Shown piece by piece: positions 18,134-28,477 of a stretch of 64,000 bases of DNA. Each line of letters opens with the position of its first letter. Positions within the stretch are counted from its first letter, which is position 1. Where the stretch lies: positions 1-64,000 of the forward strand of contig JAEZCZ010000120.1 of NCBI GenBank assembly GCA_023433305.1, written 5' to 3'. The notes under the pieces were generated by a model, which saw only the letters and a program-made list of their open reading frames with translations, was not told the origin of the DNA and ran no database searches. The position numbers were made by a program, and so were the translations under genes. This DNA comes from Pseudomonadota bacterium (GTDB lineage Bacteria > Pseudomonadota > Alphaproteobacteria > Sphingomonadales > Sphingomonadaceae).

Positions 18134-19804
18134 TCAGCCGAGCGGCTTGACCTCTTCACCCTGGCTGCTAGTGAAACGGAAGGAATCGACTTCCTTTTCC
18201 TTCAGCTTGGCAACCAGTTCGTTGGCTTCGCGGGCGTTCGAGAACGGTCCGGCCACGAGGCGGTTGGTCTGCCCCCACTTGGCGATGTGCGGCGATGGCT
18301 TGTCGAGCAATCCGCCGGCCTCGCGCTTGATACGACGCCAGTCGAACTGGAGCGCGGCGGTGTCGCGCCCTGTCGCGACCTGGACCCAGTGGCGGCTGGG
18401 GTGAACCGGCTTGGGTGGCGGCGCGGGCGCGGCGGCGGGTTCGACTTTGGGGACTTCGCGCCGCGGCGTAATGCGGGTGATGTCGACCGCGCCTTCGGCG
18501 ACGGCCGGACGCACCGGCAAAGAGAAATCGGCAAATACCTGCTCGAGCTCAATCGGTTCGGGCGCGGACTCTGGTTCCGGCTGAGGTGCCGGAGGGCTTG
18601 GCTGCGCGAGCGCGATCGAAGGCTGCGGCACGTTCGCGGCCGCCGCCGGCAGCGCGGCGACGACTGTTGCTGGGGGCTGGGGCTGAGGCTGAGGCTGAGC
18701 CTGAGGCTGAGCCTGAGGCTGAGCCTGAGGCTGAGACTGTGGCGCTTCGGGCGCAGCGGGCGGGCCAACCGCCTCGGCGACGGGCACGACTTGCGGCGTG
18801 GGCGTGGGCGTGGGCGCGGCAGCCGGCGGCACGATCTCGGGGCGCCGCGGAACTCCGCTCTCCTGGACGCTACTGGGAGACCCCAGGGGCGCGCCGCTCG
18901 GAACCAGGCGCGCATCGGCACCGGTAGACGGCGAGCTTCGGGCGGCCGGCGGGACGAGCGCGGCGAGCGCAGGATCGTCGCGCCCGATCTGCGCAGCCTG
19001 CGGGAACACCCCGAGGTTGGCAGCGGCCGCCTGTTGCGCGCGTGTCAGCCGCGGCATGTAGCGGAGATACGGCGCAATCCGGCCGGACAGGCGATCGGGC
19101 AGCATCGTTTCGGCGATCGACACCGCCTCTTCGGTCTTGCCGAGGATCGCAAGCGCAAAGGCCCGCGTACGATAGGCGGACAAGTCGCTGCGCTGGAGCA
19201 GCGGCAGCAGCGTGGCTTCCGAGCCGCGCTGGTCGCCGGCGATCGCCTGGCTCAGCGCCAGCCGGCGCGTCACGAGCGGATCTTCGCCGAGGGCGAGAAA
19301 GGCCCGGTAGGCCTCTTGGGCGTGCGTGTTGTCGCCGATGAGGTCGTAAGCCAGCCCGCGTTCGGCCGCATGGAAACGCATCGGCTCACCCGCCTGCTCG
19401 GCTTCGGCGAACAGGCGCAGCGCCTCGACCGGCTGCCGGCGCCGCACCATGACCGAGGCGAGGCCAGCCTTGATGCGGCCATCGCCGGGCGCAACCGCCT
19501 CGGCACGGCGCAGGAACCCTTCGGCCGCATCCACGTCGTCCAGCGCGAGCGAGGCCTGCCCGGCGTCGACGAGCGCCTGCACCGAACGCGGATCCTGTGA
19601 CAGCCGGCGTAGCGCGTCGCTCAGCCGAGAAGAGGCGGGGTCGGGCAGCGATTGCACGACCGGACGGGCATAGCCTTGCGCCCAGGCAAGGCCGGGCGAC
19701 AGGCCCAGACCGGCCAACAAGGCCGCGCCCGCGAGGCGGGCCAGCAAAGGATCAGCAGGCGAAAGCACGGCGCAATCGGATAGCCAGGCGCGGCTGAACC
19801 GCAC
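18134..19804 (-). CDS. SPOR-domain TPR protein downstream of ftsZ
   Basis: 556-residue exported protein. A signal peptide (about 1-43) ends AWAQ. A helical repeat region of tetratricopeptide character follows (about 60-260), containing ALVDAGQASLALDDVDAA. A long Pro/Gln/Ala-rich linker (about 280-440) precedes a C-terminal SPOR domain (about 465-556) beginning HWVQVATGRD. SPOR domains bind denuded septal glycan, so a role at the division site fits the position 20 nt after ftsZ. The GTG at 19804 has a GGGAGG ribosome-binding site 9 nt ahead, which decides the start; the frame continues upstream antisense-free through ftsZ, but that part is a shadow. Confidence 0.85.
   Translation of the reverse strand: MRFSRAWLSDCAVLSPADPLLARLAGAALLAGLGLSPGLAWAQGYARPVVQSLPDPASSRLSDALRRLSQDPRSVQALVDAGQASLALDDVDAAEGFLRRAEAVAPGDGRIKAGLASVMVRRRQPVEALRLFAEAEQAGEPMRFHAAERGLAYDLIGDNTHAQEAYRAFLALGEDPLVTRRLALSQAIAGDQRGSEATLLPLLQRSDLSAYRTRAFALAILGKTEEAVSIAETMLPDRLSGRIAPYLRYMPRLTRAQQAAAANLGVFPQAAQIGRDDPALAALVPPAARSSPSTGADARLVPSGAPLGSPSSVQESGVPRRPEIVPPAAAPTPTPTPQVVPVAEAVGPPAAPEAPQSQPQAQPQAQPQAQPQPQPQPPATVVAALPAAAANVPQPSIALAQPSPPAPQPEPESAPEPIELEQVFADFSLPVRPAVAEGAVDITRITPRREVPKVEPAAAPAPPPKPVHPSRHWVQVATGRDTAALQFDWRRIKREAGGLLDKPSPHIAKWGQTNRLVAGPFSNAREANELVAKLKEKEVDSFRFTSSQGEEVKPLG
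18680..18735 (-). repeat. 12-nt tandem repeat coding for Gln-Pro/Gln-Ala
   Basis: About four copies of a 12-nt unit (GCTGAGCCTGAG on the plus strand), partly degenerate at the ends, lie in the linker of the SPOR protein. They encode alternating Gln-Ala-Gln-Pro. Copy number could change by slippage without shifting the frame. Confidence 0.85.
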
Positions 19805-19824
19805 GATAATGGCCTCCCGGAAAG

Positions 19825-21582
19825 CTACTGGTTGTTCTGCCGGCCGAGGAAGCGCGGAATGCGCAGGGAGCTGCCGCCACCGCCTTCCTCCTCGTCCTCG
19901 TCGCTCGGGTTCGAGCTGGCGCGTGACAGATTGGCCATCCGTTCGAACAGCGTACTGCCGCCGGTTGGCGGAGCCGCCGGCGTGCGGCGCTGCGGCGGCG
20001 GGGTCGCGCCGGCATCGGGCTCGCCCAGTTCGTCGTCGCTGCCACCGAGCATGCGGCGCCGGCGCCCCGGCGTTCCCGCCTGGACCAGGCCATCTTCTTC
20101 GGCGAGGCGGCTGGCGTCGAGCAGCAGTTCGTCCTGAGTGGCCGAGGTCGGCTCCTCCTCGCCGTAACCCTCGGCCTCTTCGGCCTCGAAGGTCAGCTCG
20201 AGCGCATCGCCTTCCTCGGCTTCGCCTTCGCCTTCGTCGTCCCATCCGCCGACGCCTTCGTTGGCGACCTCGGGGTCGCGCTCGATGCGCGTGCCGCTGA
20301 GGGAGGCATAACCGCCGCCATGCTCGCCGAATTCTTCGTCTTCGGCCGGCTCGACCAGGCCTTCTTCTTCGCCGTCCTCCCCTGGTTCGTACGGGCTCGG
20401 CGTGCGCAGCGAGCCATAGGCGTCTTCATGCTCGGCTTCGGCAGTCTCGTCCTCGAACCGCGCCGGCTGAGTGAAGTCGCCCATGCTCTCGCGCGAGGGC
20501 GCCGTGGCGACCGCGTCTTCGGCCAGCTCTTCCTCGGTCGGAAGCGGCAGAACGGGCTTCTTCGGAGCGCGCGCGCCGAAGTTGAGCGGCTGGCTGGCGG
20601 AATGGGCCTGCTCGGCGCTCTGCTCGATGCCGGTGGCGACCACCGAAACGCGGATCTTGCCTTCGAGCATCGGATTGAAAGCCGAGCCCCAGATGATGTT
20701 GGCCTCGGGATCGACCAGCTCGCGGATGTGGTTCGCGGCCTCGTCGACTTCGAGCAGCTTCATGTCCTCGCCGCCGATGATCGAAATGATCACACCCTTG
20801 GCGCCGGTCATCGAGACGCCATCGAGCAGCGGGTTGGCGATCGCCCTCTCGGCCGCCTCGAGCGCGCGATTGTCGCCCTCGCCTTCGCCGGTGCCCATCA
20901 TCGCCTTGCCCATTTCGCCCATCACCGACCGCACGTCGGCGAAGTCCAGGTTGATGAGGCCGGGCATAACCATCAGGTCGGTGATCGAGCGGACACCTTG
21001 CTGCAGCACCTCGTCCGCGAGCTGAAAGGCTTCCTTGAAAGTCGTTTCCGCCTTCGCGACGAGGAACAGGTTCTGGTTCGGGATGACCAGCAGCGTGTCG
21101 ACGCTCTTCTGCAGCTCTTCGATGCCGGATTCGGCCGAGCGCATCCGGCGCGTGCCTTCGAACAGGAACGGCTTGGTGACCACGCCGACGGTGAGGATGC
21201 CCTTGTTGCGCGCGATCTCCGCGATCACCGGCGCCGCGCCGGTGCCCGTGCCGCCACCCATGCCGGCGGCGATGAAGACCATGTTCACGCCTTCGAGGGC
21301 GCGCTCGATCTCTTCCACCGTCTCTTCGGCGGCGGCGCGCCCCACCTCGGGCCGAGAGCCCGCACCCAGGCCGCGAGTGATCTCCGGTCCGAGCTGAATG
21401 CGATGTTCCGCCACGGAGGCGTTGAGCGCCTGCGCGTCGGTATTGGCGACGATGAAATCGACGCCTTCGATCTCGGCCTCGATCATGTTGGCGATGGCGT
21501 TGCCGCCGGCCCCGCCGACACCGATCACGGTGATCCGCGGGCGCAGCTCCTCCACCGAGGGCGGGCCGATATTGATGCTCAT
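19825..21582 (-). CDS. ftsZ: Cell division protein FtsZ with long acidic linker
   Basis: Tubulin-like GTPase that forms the division ring, 585 residues. The conserved core spans about 1-325, with [10 protein letters not shown] at 21-30 and the tubulin signature GGGTGTG at 109-115. An unusually long, highly acidic linker follows (about 335-570, rich in Glu, Gly and Asp), then the C-terminal conserved peptide [11 protein letters not shown] that binds FtsA and ZapA-type partners. The ATG at 21582 is preceded by GAGGAGAG; the track of open codons above it is non-coding. ftsA lies 121 nt upstream and the SPOR gene 20 nt downstream. Confidence 0.98.
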   Translation of the reverse strand: MSINIGPPSVEELRPRITVIGVGGAGGNAIANMIEAEIEGVDFIVANTDAQALNASVAEHRIQLGPEITRGLGAGSRPEVGRAAAEETVEEIERALEGVNMVFIAAGMGGGTGTGAAPVIAEIARNKGILTVGVVTKPFLFEGTRRMRSAESGIEELQKSVDTLLVIPNQNLFLVAKAETTFKEAFQLADEVLQQGVRSITDLMVMPGLINLDFADVRSVMGEMGKAMMGTGEGEGDNRALEAAERAIANPLLDGVSMTGAKGVIISIIGGEDMKLLEVDEAANHIRELVDPEANIIWGSAFNPMLEGKIRVSVVATGIEQSAEQAHSASQPLNFGARAPKKPVLPLPTEEELAEDAVATAPSRESMGDFTQPARFEDETAEAEHEDAYGSLRTPSPYEPGEDGEEEGLVEPAEDEEFGEHGGGYASLSGTRIERDPEVANEGVGGWDDEGEGEAEEGDALELTFEAEEAEGYGEEEPTSATQDELLLDASRLAEEDGLVQAGTPGRRRRMLGGSDDELGEPDAGATPPPQRRTPAAPPTGGSTLFERMANLSRASSNPSDEDEEEGGGGSSLRIPRFLGRQNNQ

Positions 21583-21703
21583 TCGATGCTCTCCTCGAGG
21601 AGGCGTGGATGGGATGCCTTGCCGGGCTTGTGCCACAAAGCGAATCGCGGGTGCAAAAGGTAAATGGAACTATCCACAACCCGCGCAGCACCGTCGCAAA
21701 CCC
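21583..21703. promoter_or_regulatory. ftsA-ftsZ intergenic region with GANTC and DnaA-like box
   Basis: The only sizeable gap in the dcw run. It holds one GANTC site (21642-21646), the target of the alphaproteobacterial methylase CcrM, and CTATCCACA (21670-21678), one base off the DnaA box TTATCCACA. No convincing -35/-10 pair can be set by eye. A separate ftsZ promoter here would match what is known in Caulobacter, but this is an inference. Confidence 0.4.
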
Positions 21704-22999
21704 TTAAAAATATTCCTTCATCGCTGTCCAGATACGCATCACTTGCGCGAATCCCGGCGAGCGATGGCTGGTCTGGAACCGCGAGCCGACCGAGCGGATG
21801 TCGATCGGATCCTCCGCGGCGTAGAGAACCAGCCCGGCGAGCGTAGCGAATCCGGGTACCGAATGCGCCTCGGGCAAGCCCTTGAGCGCGGGCGGCCGGC
21901 CGATCCGAACGGGCTTGCCGAGCGCGGATTGGGCGTAGTCGGCGAGGCCCGCGAGCTCCGCGCCACCGCCGGTCAGCACGACTTGGCGGCCGTGCCGGCC
22001 CGAATAACCCATCGCCTCGAGCGCCCGGCCCACGTCGCTGACCAGCTGGTCGAGCTCGCCGGTGATTACGCTGATCAGCTCGGACCGGGGAATGCGGTTG
22101 CTCTCGTCGGCGCCGCGCGCGACCGGCCCGGAGCGCTCGTCGCCGGGCCCGTTGACCGGGATCATCTCGCGATGGTCGGCCGGGCTGGCGATGGCCGAGC
22201 CGTAGACGCACTTGAGCCGTTCGGCCTGGAAGCGGCGAATGCCGAAGGCGCTGGCGATCGCGTCGGTGATGTCGGCTGAACCGCGCGGGATCGCGGTCAG
22301 GCCCACCAGCATGCCGCCCATGTAGACCGAAACGTTGGTCACCTGCGCCCCGAACTCGACCAGCGCCACGCCAAGGTCACGTTCTTCGGCGGTGAGACAG
22401 GCGTAGCCGGTGGCGAGCGGCGAGGCGACGACGGCCTCGACCTCGAGATGAGCGTTCTGCACCGCCTCGGTCAGGTTGCGCATCGGGGCGCCGTCGGCGA
22501 GCATGACGTGGACGTCGACCCCGAGCCGCTCGGCATGGAGTCCCTGGGGGTTGGCGATGCCTTCCGCGCCGTCCAGGAAGTAGCAGGCCGGCTGAGCGTG
22601 GAGCACCATGCGGCCGTCGGGCTCGATGCTGCCTTGCGCGGAGATCAGCAGGTGCTCGATGTCCTCGTCCTCGATACGCCGGCCGCCTACCTCGATCTCC
22701 ACCGGTGAGATGCGGCTTTCGAGCCCGGCGCCCGAGCAGCCGATCCAGACGCTCGCGACGCTCGTCCCGGCCAGCTTTTCGGCACGCTCGATGGCATCGC
22801 GGACCGCATAGGTCGCTGCCGCCATATCGGTGATATAGCCGCGCCGAATGCCCTGGGCGGCGCGATGGCCGCTGCCGAGCACCATCATCTCGCCGCTTTC
22901 CGTGAGGCCCGCGATCATCGCCGATATCCGGAACGAGCCGATGTTCACCGCGCCGAACACGCGCGCAATACGAGGTCCGCTCTTGGGCTGACTGGCCAT
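21704..22999 (-). CDS. ftsA: Cell division protein FtsA
   Basis: Actin-like protein (431 residues) that ties FtsZ to the membrane. Nucleotide-binding elements are seen in the order GAVNIGSFRIS (phosphate 1), LGVALVEFGAQVTNVSVY (phosphate 2) and VVLTGGGAELAGL (adenosine). The usual Asp in phosphate 1 appears as Asn (AVNIGS), a divergence worth noting. The C-terminal amphipathic membrane helix is MRIWTAMKEYF. The ATG at 22999 overlaps the ftsQ stop (TGATG). Confidence 0.95.
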   Translation of the reverse strand: MASQPKSGPRIARVFGAVNIGSFRISAMIAGLTESGEMMVLGSGHRAAQGIRRGYITDMAAATYAVRDAIERAEKLAGTSVASVWIGCSGAGLESRISPVEIEVGGRRIEDEDIEHLLISAQGSIEPDGRMVLHAQPACYFLDGAEGIANPQGLHAERLGVDVHVMLADGAPMRNLTEAVQNAHLEVEAVVASPLATGYACLTAEERDLGVALVEFGAQVTNVSVYMGGMLVGLTAIPRGSADITDAIASAFGIRRFQAERLKCVYGSAIASPADHREMIPVNGPGDERSGPVARGADESNRIPRSELISVITGELDQLVSDVGRALEAMGYSGRHGRQVVLTGGGAELAGLADYAQSALGKPVRIGRPPALKGLPEAHSVPGFATLAGLVLYAAEDPIDIRSVGSRFQTSHRSPGFAQVMRIWTAMKEYF

Positions 23000-23901
23000 C
23001 AGATGCCGCTTTCCATGGCTTCCTGCGCGCGGCCGGGCACGCGCATGTAGATGCGGTCGGGATTGCGCATGTCGAAAGCGACGACCTTGCCGCCCAGCAG
23101 CCGATTGACCCCGTCGAGCCGCGCGAAGCTCATCAGCGCGCCGGCCGATTCCTCGTCGCCCTGCGGCAGGGCGAGCACCTGCCCAGTCTTGAAAGTCAGG
23201 TTCCAGCGCCGGTTGCCGACCCATTCGGCCGCGGAGACCTGCGGCCGGAGCGCCGGGGCGGCATCGAGCAGGGTCGCGAGCGCTTCGACCTGCGACTGCG
23301 CGCCAGGTCCGGAGATTTGCAGCATTCCCTTGGCATCGGCCCGCGAGACCGGCTCGAGCTCGTGGCCGGACGCGTCGATCAGGACCAACCGGTCGGGCCG
23401 GGCGAGGACCGCGTGGGGCTCGCGCTCGACGATGTCGACCACGATCGTATCGGGAAGCTGGCGCGAGACGCGCGCGTCCTCCACCCACGGAAGCTCCATC
23501 AGCGAGCCGCGCAGCGCGTGCAGATCGACCAGCGGCATCGCCCGATCCTTCTCGCCGAGTACCCGCTCGTAAACCTTGAGCTCGTTCATCCGCTCGACGC
23601 CGCGGACCTCGACCCGGCTCACCTCGTAGCCGGCGTCGCCCGCGGCCAGCGCGAGCTGTTGTCCGGCCAGTGCCGTGAGGCCGGCCAAGCTGGCAATGAC
23701 CCAGGCGAGCGCCACTGCGCTGGCGAGGATCGCCACCAGGAACGCTTTCTGCAGCTGCTCCTCGGTAAACGGCAGCACGCGCATCAGAGCGTCGAGCAAC
23801 GAATTGGTCTGCTGCTTCGCCTTGCGGACTTTGGTGCGCGTTCCCTGGGCGCGGGCCTGGCGCCGGACGGGCTTCGCGTTGCGGCGGATCGTCTGCGCCA
23901 T
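22999..23901 (-). CDS. ftsQ: Cell division protein FtsQ
   Basis: Bitopic divisome protein of 300 residues. A basic cytoplasmic N-terminus (1-50) is followed by one membrane span (about 54-76). The POTRA domain (about 88-160) starts with the pattern VSRVEVRGVERM, and the beta domain follows. It bridges early and late division proteins in the periplasm. The ATG at 23901 overlaps the ddl stop by 1 nt, and its own stop overlaps ftsA by 1 nt. Confidence 0.95.
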   Translation of the reverse strand: MAQTIRRNAKPVRRQARAQGTRTKVRKAKQQTNSLLDALMRVLPFTEEQLQKAFLVAILASAVALAWVIASLAGLTALAGQQLALAAGDAGYEVSRVEVRGVERMNELKVYERVLGEKDRAMPLVDLHALRGSLMELPWVEDARVSRQLPDTIVVDIVEREPHAVLARPDRLVLIDASGHELEPVSRADAKGMLQISGPGAQSQVEALATLLDAAPALRPQVSAAEWVGNRRWNLTFKTGQVLALPQGDEESAGALMSFARLDGVNRLLGGKVVAFDMRNPDRIYMRVPGRAQEAMESGI

Positions 23902-24869
23902 CAGCCGCCACCCGTGCGCGTTGGGCTTTCGAGCTTGCCGAAATGGACCAGCGCGTCCTCGATCACGATCTCTACCAGCTCTGCATAATCGATGCCGCAG
24001 TGGCGCGCCTGCTCCGGAACGAGGCTGAGCGGGGTCATTCCCGGCTGGGTGTTCGTTTCGAGCAGGAAGAGACCTTCGGTGCCCTGCTCGTCGTCCCAGC
24101 GGAAATCCGAACGGCTCGTCCCGCGGCATCCGAGCAGGCGGTGCGCGCGCAACGCATAGTCGAGGCACAGCGCCTCGATCTCGGGCGGTATCTGCGCCGG
24201 GCAGACGTGTTCGGTCATTCCCTCGGTGTATTTCGCGTCGAAATCGTAGAACCCGGACTTCGGCACCAGCTCGGTGACCATCAGCGCTCGGTCGCCGAGC
24301 ACCGCGGTCGTCAACTCGCGACCGCGAATGTAGGGCTCGGCCAGCAGGCGGTCGAACTCCTGCCAGGGGCCGGCGGCGTCGCGGCGGATCGGGTTGCCGT
24401 AGTTCGAATCCGCGGTGACGATGGCGACGCCGACCGAAGATCCCTCGTTGACCGGTTTCAGCACATAAGGCCGCGCCAGTGGGTCGGCCTCGTAGAGATC
24501 GGCCGACTTGACGATCCGCCCGCCCGGCATCGGGATGCCGTGCGGCACCAGCGCGTGCTTGGTCAGCTCCTTGTCGATCGCGATGACCGAGGTGGCGAGC
24601 CCCGAATGCGTGTAGGGGATGCCCATCAGGTCCATCATGCCCTGCACCGTGCCGTCCTCGCCCGGGACGCCGTGCAGCGCGTTGAACACGACATCCGGCC
24701 GCGCCTCCGTGAGCCGCGCGGCGACGTCGCGGTCCATGTCGATCCGCGTCACCCGATGCCCGCGCTCTTCGAGCGCGTCGGCTACGCCGTTGCCGCTCAT
24801 CAGCGAAACGGGCCGCTCGTTGGCCCAGCCGCCCATCAGGACGGCGACGTGCAGCTTGGGGAGGGTCAT
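23901..24869 (-). CDS. ddl: D-alanine--D-alanine ligase
   Basis: ATP-grasp ligase (322 residues) that makes the D-Ala-D-Ala dipeptide added by MurF. Motifs include HGVPGEDGTVQGMMDLMGIPY (about 64 onwards, split over two family signatures), KPVNEGSSVGV and ETNTQPGMTPLSLVPEQA near the C-terminus. It is of the DdlB type that sits in division clusters. The start lies 10 nt after the murB stop. Confidence 0.96.
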   Translation of the reverse strand: MTLPKLHVAVLMGGWANERPVSLMSGNGVADALEERGHRVTRIDMDRDVAARLTEARPDVVFNALHGVPGEDGTVQGMMDLMGIPYTHSGLATSVIAIDKELTKHALVPHGIPMPGGRIVKSADLYEADPLARPYVLKPVNEGSSVGVAIVTADSNYGNPIRRDAAGPWQEFDRLLAEPYIRGRELTTAVLGDRALMVTELVPKSGFYDFDAKYTEGMTEHVCPAQIPPEIEALCLDYALRAHRLLGCRGTSRSDFRWDDEQGTEGLFLLETNTQPGMTPLSLVPEQARHCGIDYAELVEIVIEDALVHFGKLESPTRTGGG

Positions 24870-24879
24870 GACGGATACC

Positions 24880-25835
<956 letters not shown>

Positions 25836-25839
<4 letters not shown>

Positions 25840-27290
25840 GCCGCGCGCTCCCGCTGGCCGGCGATCGCCGCGGCGAGGCCCGCCGCCCACCTGGTGATGT
25901 CGCCTGCTCCGAGACACACCACCATGTCGCCAGGCTCGATCACCGTCGAGAGGCGCTCCGCCAGTTCCGCCGGACCTTCGATCTCGAACGCGGCGCGATG
26001 GCCGCGGTCCTTCAGGCCGTTGACCAGCGCCGCCGAATCCACGCCCGCGATCGGCGGCTCGCCCGCCGGATAGACCGGGGCGACGAACACCACGTCGGCA
26101 TCGTTGAAGCAGCCCTGGAACTCGCCCATCAGGTCGCGCAGGCGGGTGAAGCGATGCGGCTGCGCCACCGCGATCACCCGGCCGCCCGATCCCGAAGAGA
26201 CCGCCTCGCGCGCCGCCGCGAGCACGGCGCGAATCTCGACCGGGTGATGCGCGTAATCGTCGATCACCGTCGCGCCCGCCACTTCGCCGACCCGCGTGAA
26301 GCGTCGGCGCACGCCGCCGAAGCGGGCGAATCCGGCGCGGATCGTCTCGTCGCTGCAGCCAAGCTCCACCGCGACCGCGATGGCGGCGAGAGCATTCTGC
26401 ACGTTGTGCCGGCCAGGCATCGGCAAGGCGATGTCGGAAATCGTCCGCCGCTGGCCGTCCCGGTCGGTATGGACAGCGTCGAACAGGTTGCCGCCTTGGT
26501 CGGGACGGATGTTCTCCCCGCGCCAGTCGGCCTGGGCCGAGAAGCCATAGGTGATCACCCGCCGGTCACGGACCCGCGCGATGACCCTCTGGACTTCGGG
26601 ATGGTCGATGCACAGCACCGCTGCGCCGTAGAACGGCACGTTCTCGATGAACTCGACGAACGCCTCCTTCACCGCATCGAAGCTGCCGTAGTGCTCGAGG
26701 TGCTCGGGATCGATGTTGGTGACGACCGCGATCGTGCCGTCGAGCCGCAGGAAGCTGCCGTCGCTCTCGTCGGCCTCGACCACCATCCACTCGCTATCGC
26801 CGAGCCGCGCGTTGGAGCCGTAGCTCTCGATGATGCCGCCGTTGATCACGGTCGGATCGATGCCGCCCGCGTCGAACAGCGCGGCGACCATCGAGGTGGT
26901 GGTGGTCTTGCCGTGCGTGCCGGCGACCGCGACCGTGCGCTTGAGACGCATCAGCTCGGCCAGCATCTCGGCGCGTCGCACCACGCGGATGCGCGCCTCG
27001 AGCGCGGCGGCAACTTCGGGATTGTCCCGCCTCACCGCGGTCGAGGTCACCACGACTGCCGCCTCACCGAGGTTGCCGGCGTCGTGGCCAATCAGCACCT
27101 TGATCCCGCGCGCCCGCAGCCGCTCCACCGAAGCCCCTTCCGCGAGGTCGGAGCCCTGCACGCTGTAGCCGAGGTTGTGCATCACTTCGGCGATGCCGGA
27201 CATGCCGATGCCGCCGATGCCGACGAAGTGGATCGTCCCGATGTCGGTGGGCATGCGGCCGCCCTGCGCCGGCTGGAGCGCACGGTTCAT
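25836..27290 (-). CDS. murC: UDP-N-acetylmuramate--L-alanine ligase
   Basis: Adds L-Ala to UDP-MurNAc, the first peptide-stem step, cytoplasmic; 484 residues. The Rossmann-like [15 protein letters not shown] is at about 21-35. The P-loop GTHGKT is at 125-130, and DDYAHHP marks the C-terminal domain. The ATG at 27290 overlaps the murG stop by 4 nt; an internal Met at 13 is an alternative. The much longer frame reaching 28487 is a murG shadow, not a fusion. Confidence 0.96.
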
Positions 27291-28477
27291 CGGGTCGCCC
27301 CTCCCGCCAGCGCCGCGCCGGCGGCGGCCGGCGCTTCGTTGGCGATGCGGATGACGTCCTGGATCGGTGCCGCGCCGAAGCTTTCGACGAGGTCGGCGAG
27401 GTCGCTCGCCGCCTTCGGCCGCCCGCAGTTCCAGGCCGCGTGAGCCGCCGTCGCCAGCGTCTCGGGGTGCTGCGCCATGGCGTTGATCTGCTTGGCGAGC
27501 TCCTTGGCGGTGAAGTTGTGCTGGCGGATCGAGCGCGCACCGCCGGCCTTGACGATCTCGCGCACGTTGGCCGCCTGGTGATCGTCGGTCGCGATCGGCA
27601 GCGGCACCAGGATCGCGGGGCGGCCCACCGCCGTCAGCTCGGCAACGGTCGATGCGCCGGCCCGGCCGATGAACAGGTGCGCATCGGCAAGCCGTGCCTG
27701 CATGTCCTCGAAGTAAGTGCCGAGCTCCGCCGGAATGCCATGGTTGGCATAGCGCTGGCGGACGGCATCGATATCCTCGGGGCGGCACTGCTGCGTCACC
27801 TGGAGGCGCGAACGCAGCGCCGGCGCAAGCATCGCGAGGCCGTCGGGCACGACTTCCGAGAGCACGCGGGCGCCCTGGCTGCCGCCTGTCACCAGCACGC
27901 GCAGCAAGCCTTCGGCGGTGAACGGCGGAAACGGCTCGTCGCGCAGCTCGAGCACTTGCGGCCGGACGGGGTTGCCGACCAGGTGCACTTTGTCCGCGTG
28001 CTTGGGCTTCAACCGGTCGACTTCGGGATAGGCCGTGGCGATCGCGTTGACGCCCCCGGCGAGCAGCCGGTTCACGCGGCCAAGCACCGCATTCTGCTCG
28101 TGGATCACCGTGGGAACGCCCGCCGATCGCGCGGCCAGCAGCGCCGGCAACGCGGGATAGCCGCCGAAACCGACGACGGCGCTCGGCTCGAAGCTCTCGT
28201 AGAGCCGGCGCGCCATGCCCCGCCCCTCCAGCACCGCCGCAATCCCCTTCGGCCAGGCCAGCGGATTCTTCCCGAAGCGGCCCGCCGGCAGGACGTGCGC
28301 GGGGAGGAAATCGGGCTTGCCGGGAATCTCGGCGCCGCGCGCATCGGTGATCAGCGCGACATGGTGCCCGCGCCGTTCGAGCTCGTGCGCCAGCGCGAAG
28401 GCTGGTGTCAGGTGCCCGCCCGTGCCGCCGGCCGCCAGCACGTAGTGGCGCGAAACATGGTCCGGTCTCGGGTTCAT
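27287..28477 (-). CDS. murG: UDP-GlcNAc:lipid I transferase MurG
   Basis: Glycosyltransferase (396 residues) that turns lipid I into lipid II at the inner face of the membrane. The first glycine loop GGTGGH is at 17-22, with FGGYPALP further on and [12 protein letters not shown] near 125. The C-terminal donor site has [11 protein letters not shown] and the late-family [14 protein letters not shown]. Bounded by 4-nt overlaps with ftsW and murC. Confidence 0.96.
   Translation of the reverse strand: MNPRPDHVSRHYVLAAGGTGGHLTPAFALAHELERRGHHVALITDARGAEIPGKPDFLPAHVLPAGRFGKNPLAWPKGIAAVLEGRGMARRLYESFEPSAVVGFGGYPALPALLAARSAGVPTVIHEQNAVLGRVNRLLAGGVNAIATAYPEVDRLKPKHADKVHLVGNPVRPQVLELRDEPFPPFTAEGLLRVLVTGGSQGARVLSEVVPDGLAMLAPALRSRLQVTQQCRPEDIDAVRQRYANHGIPAELGTYFEDMQARLADAHLFIGRAGASTVAELTAVGRPAILVPLPIATDDHQAANVREIVKAGGARSIRQHNFTAKELAKQINAMAQHPETLATAAHAAWNCGRPKAASDLADLVESFGAAPIQDVIRIANEAPAAAGAALAGGATR

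Noticed and set aside
20320..21663. A 447-codon plus-strand open frame antisense to ftsZ
   Set aside because: Shadow of ftsZ; composition unlike a protein, and the minus strand is clearly coding.
21660..21690. Replication origin at the ftsZ leader
   Set aside because: A single DnaA-like box with one mismatch, with no box cluster, AT-rich unwinding element or origin-linked genes.
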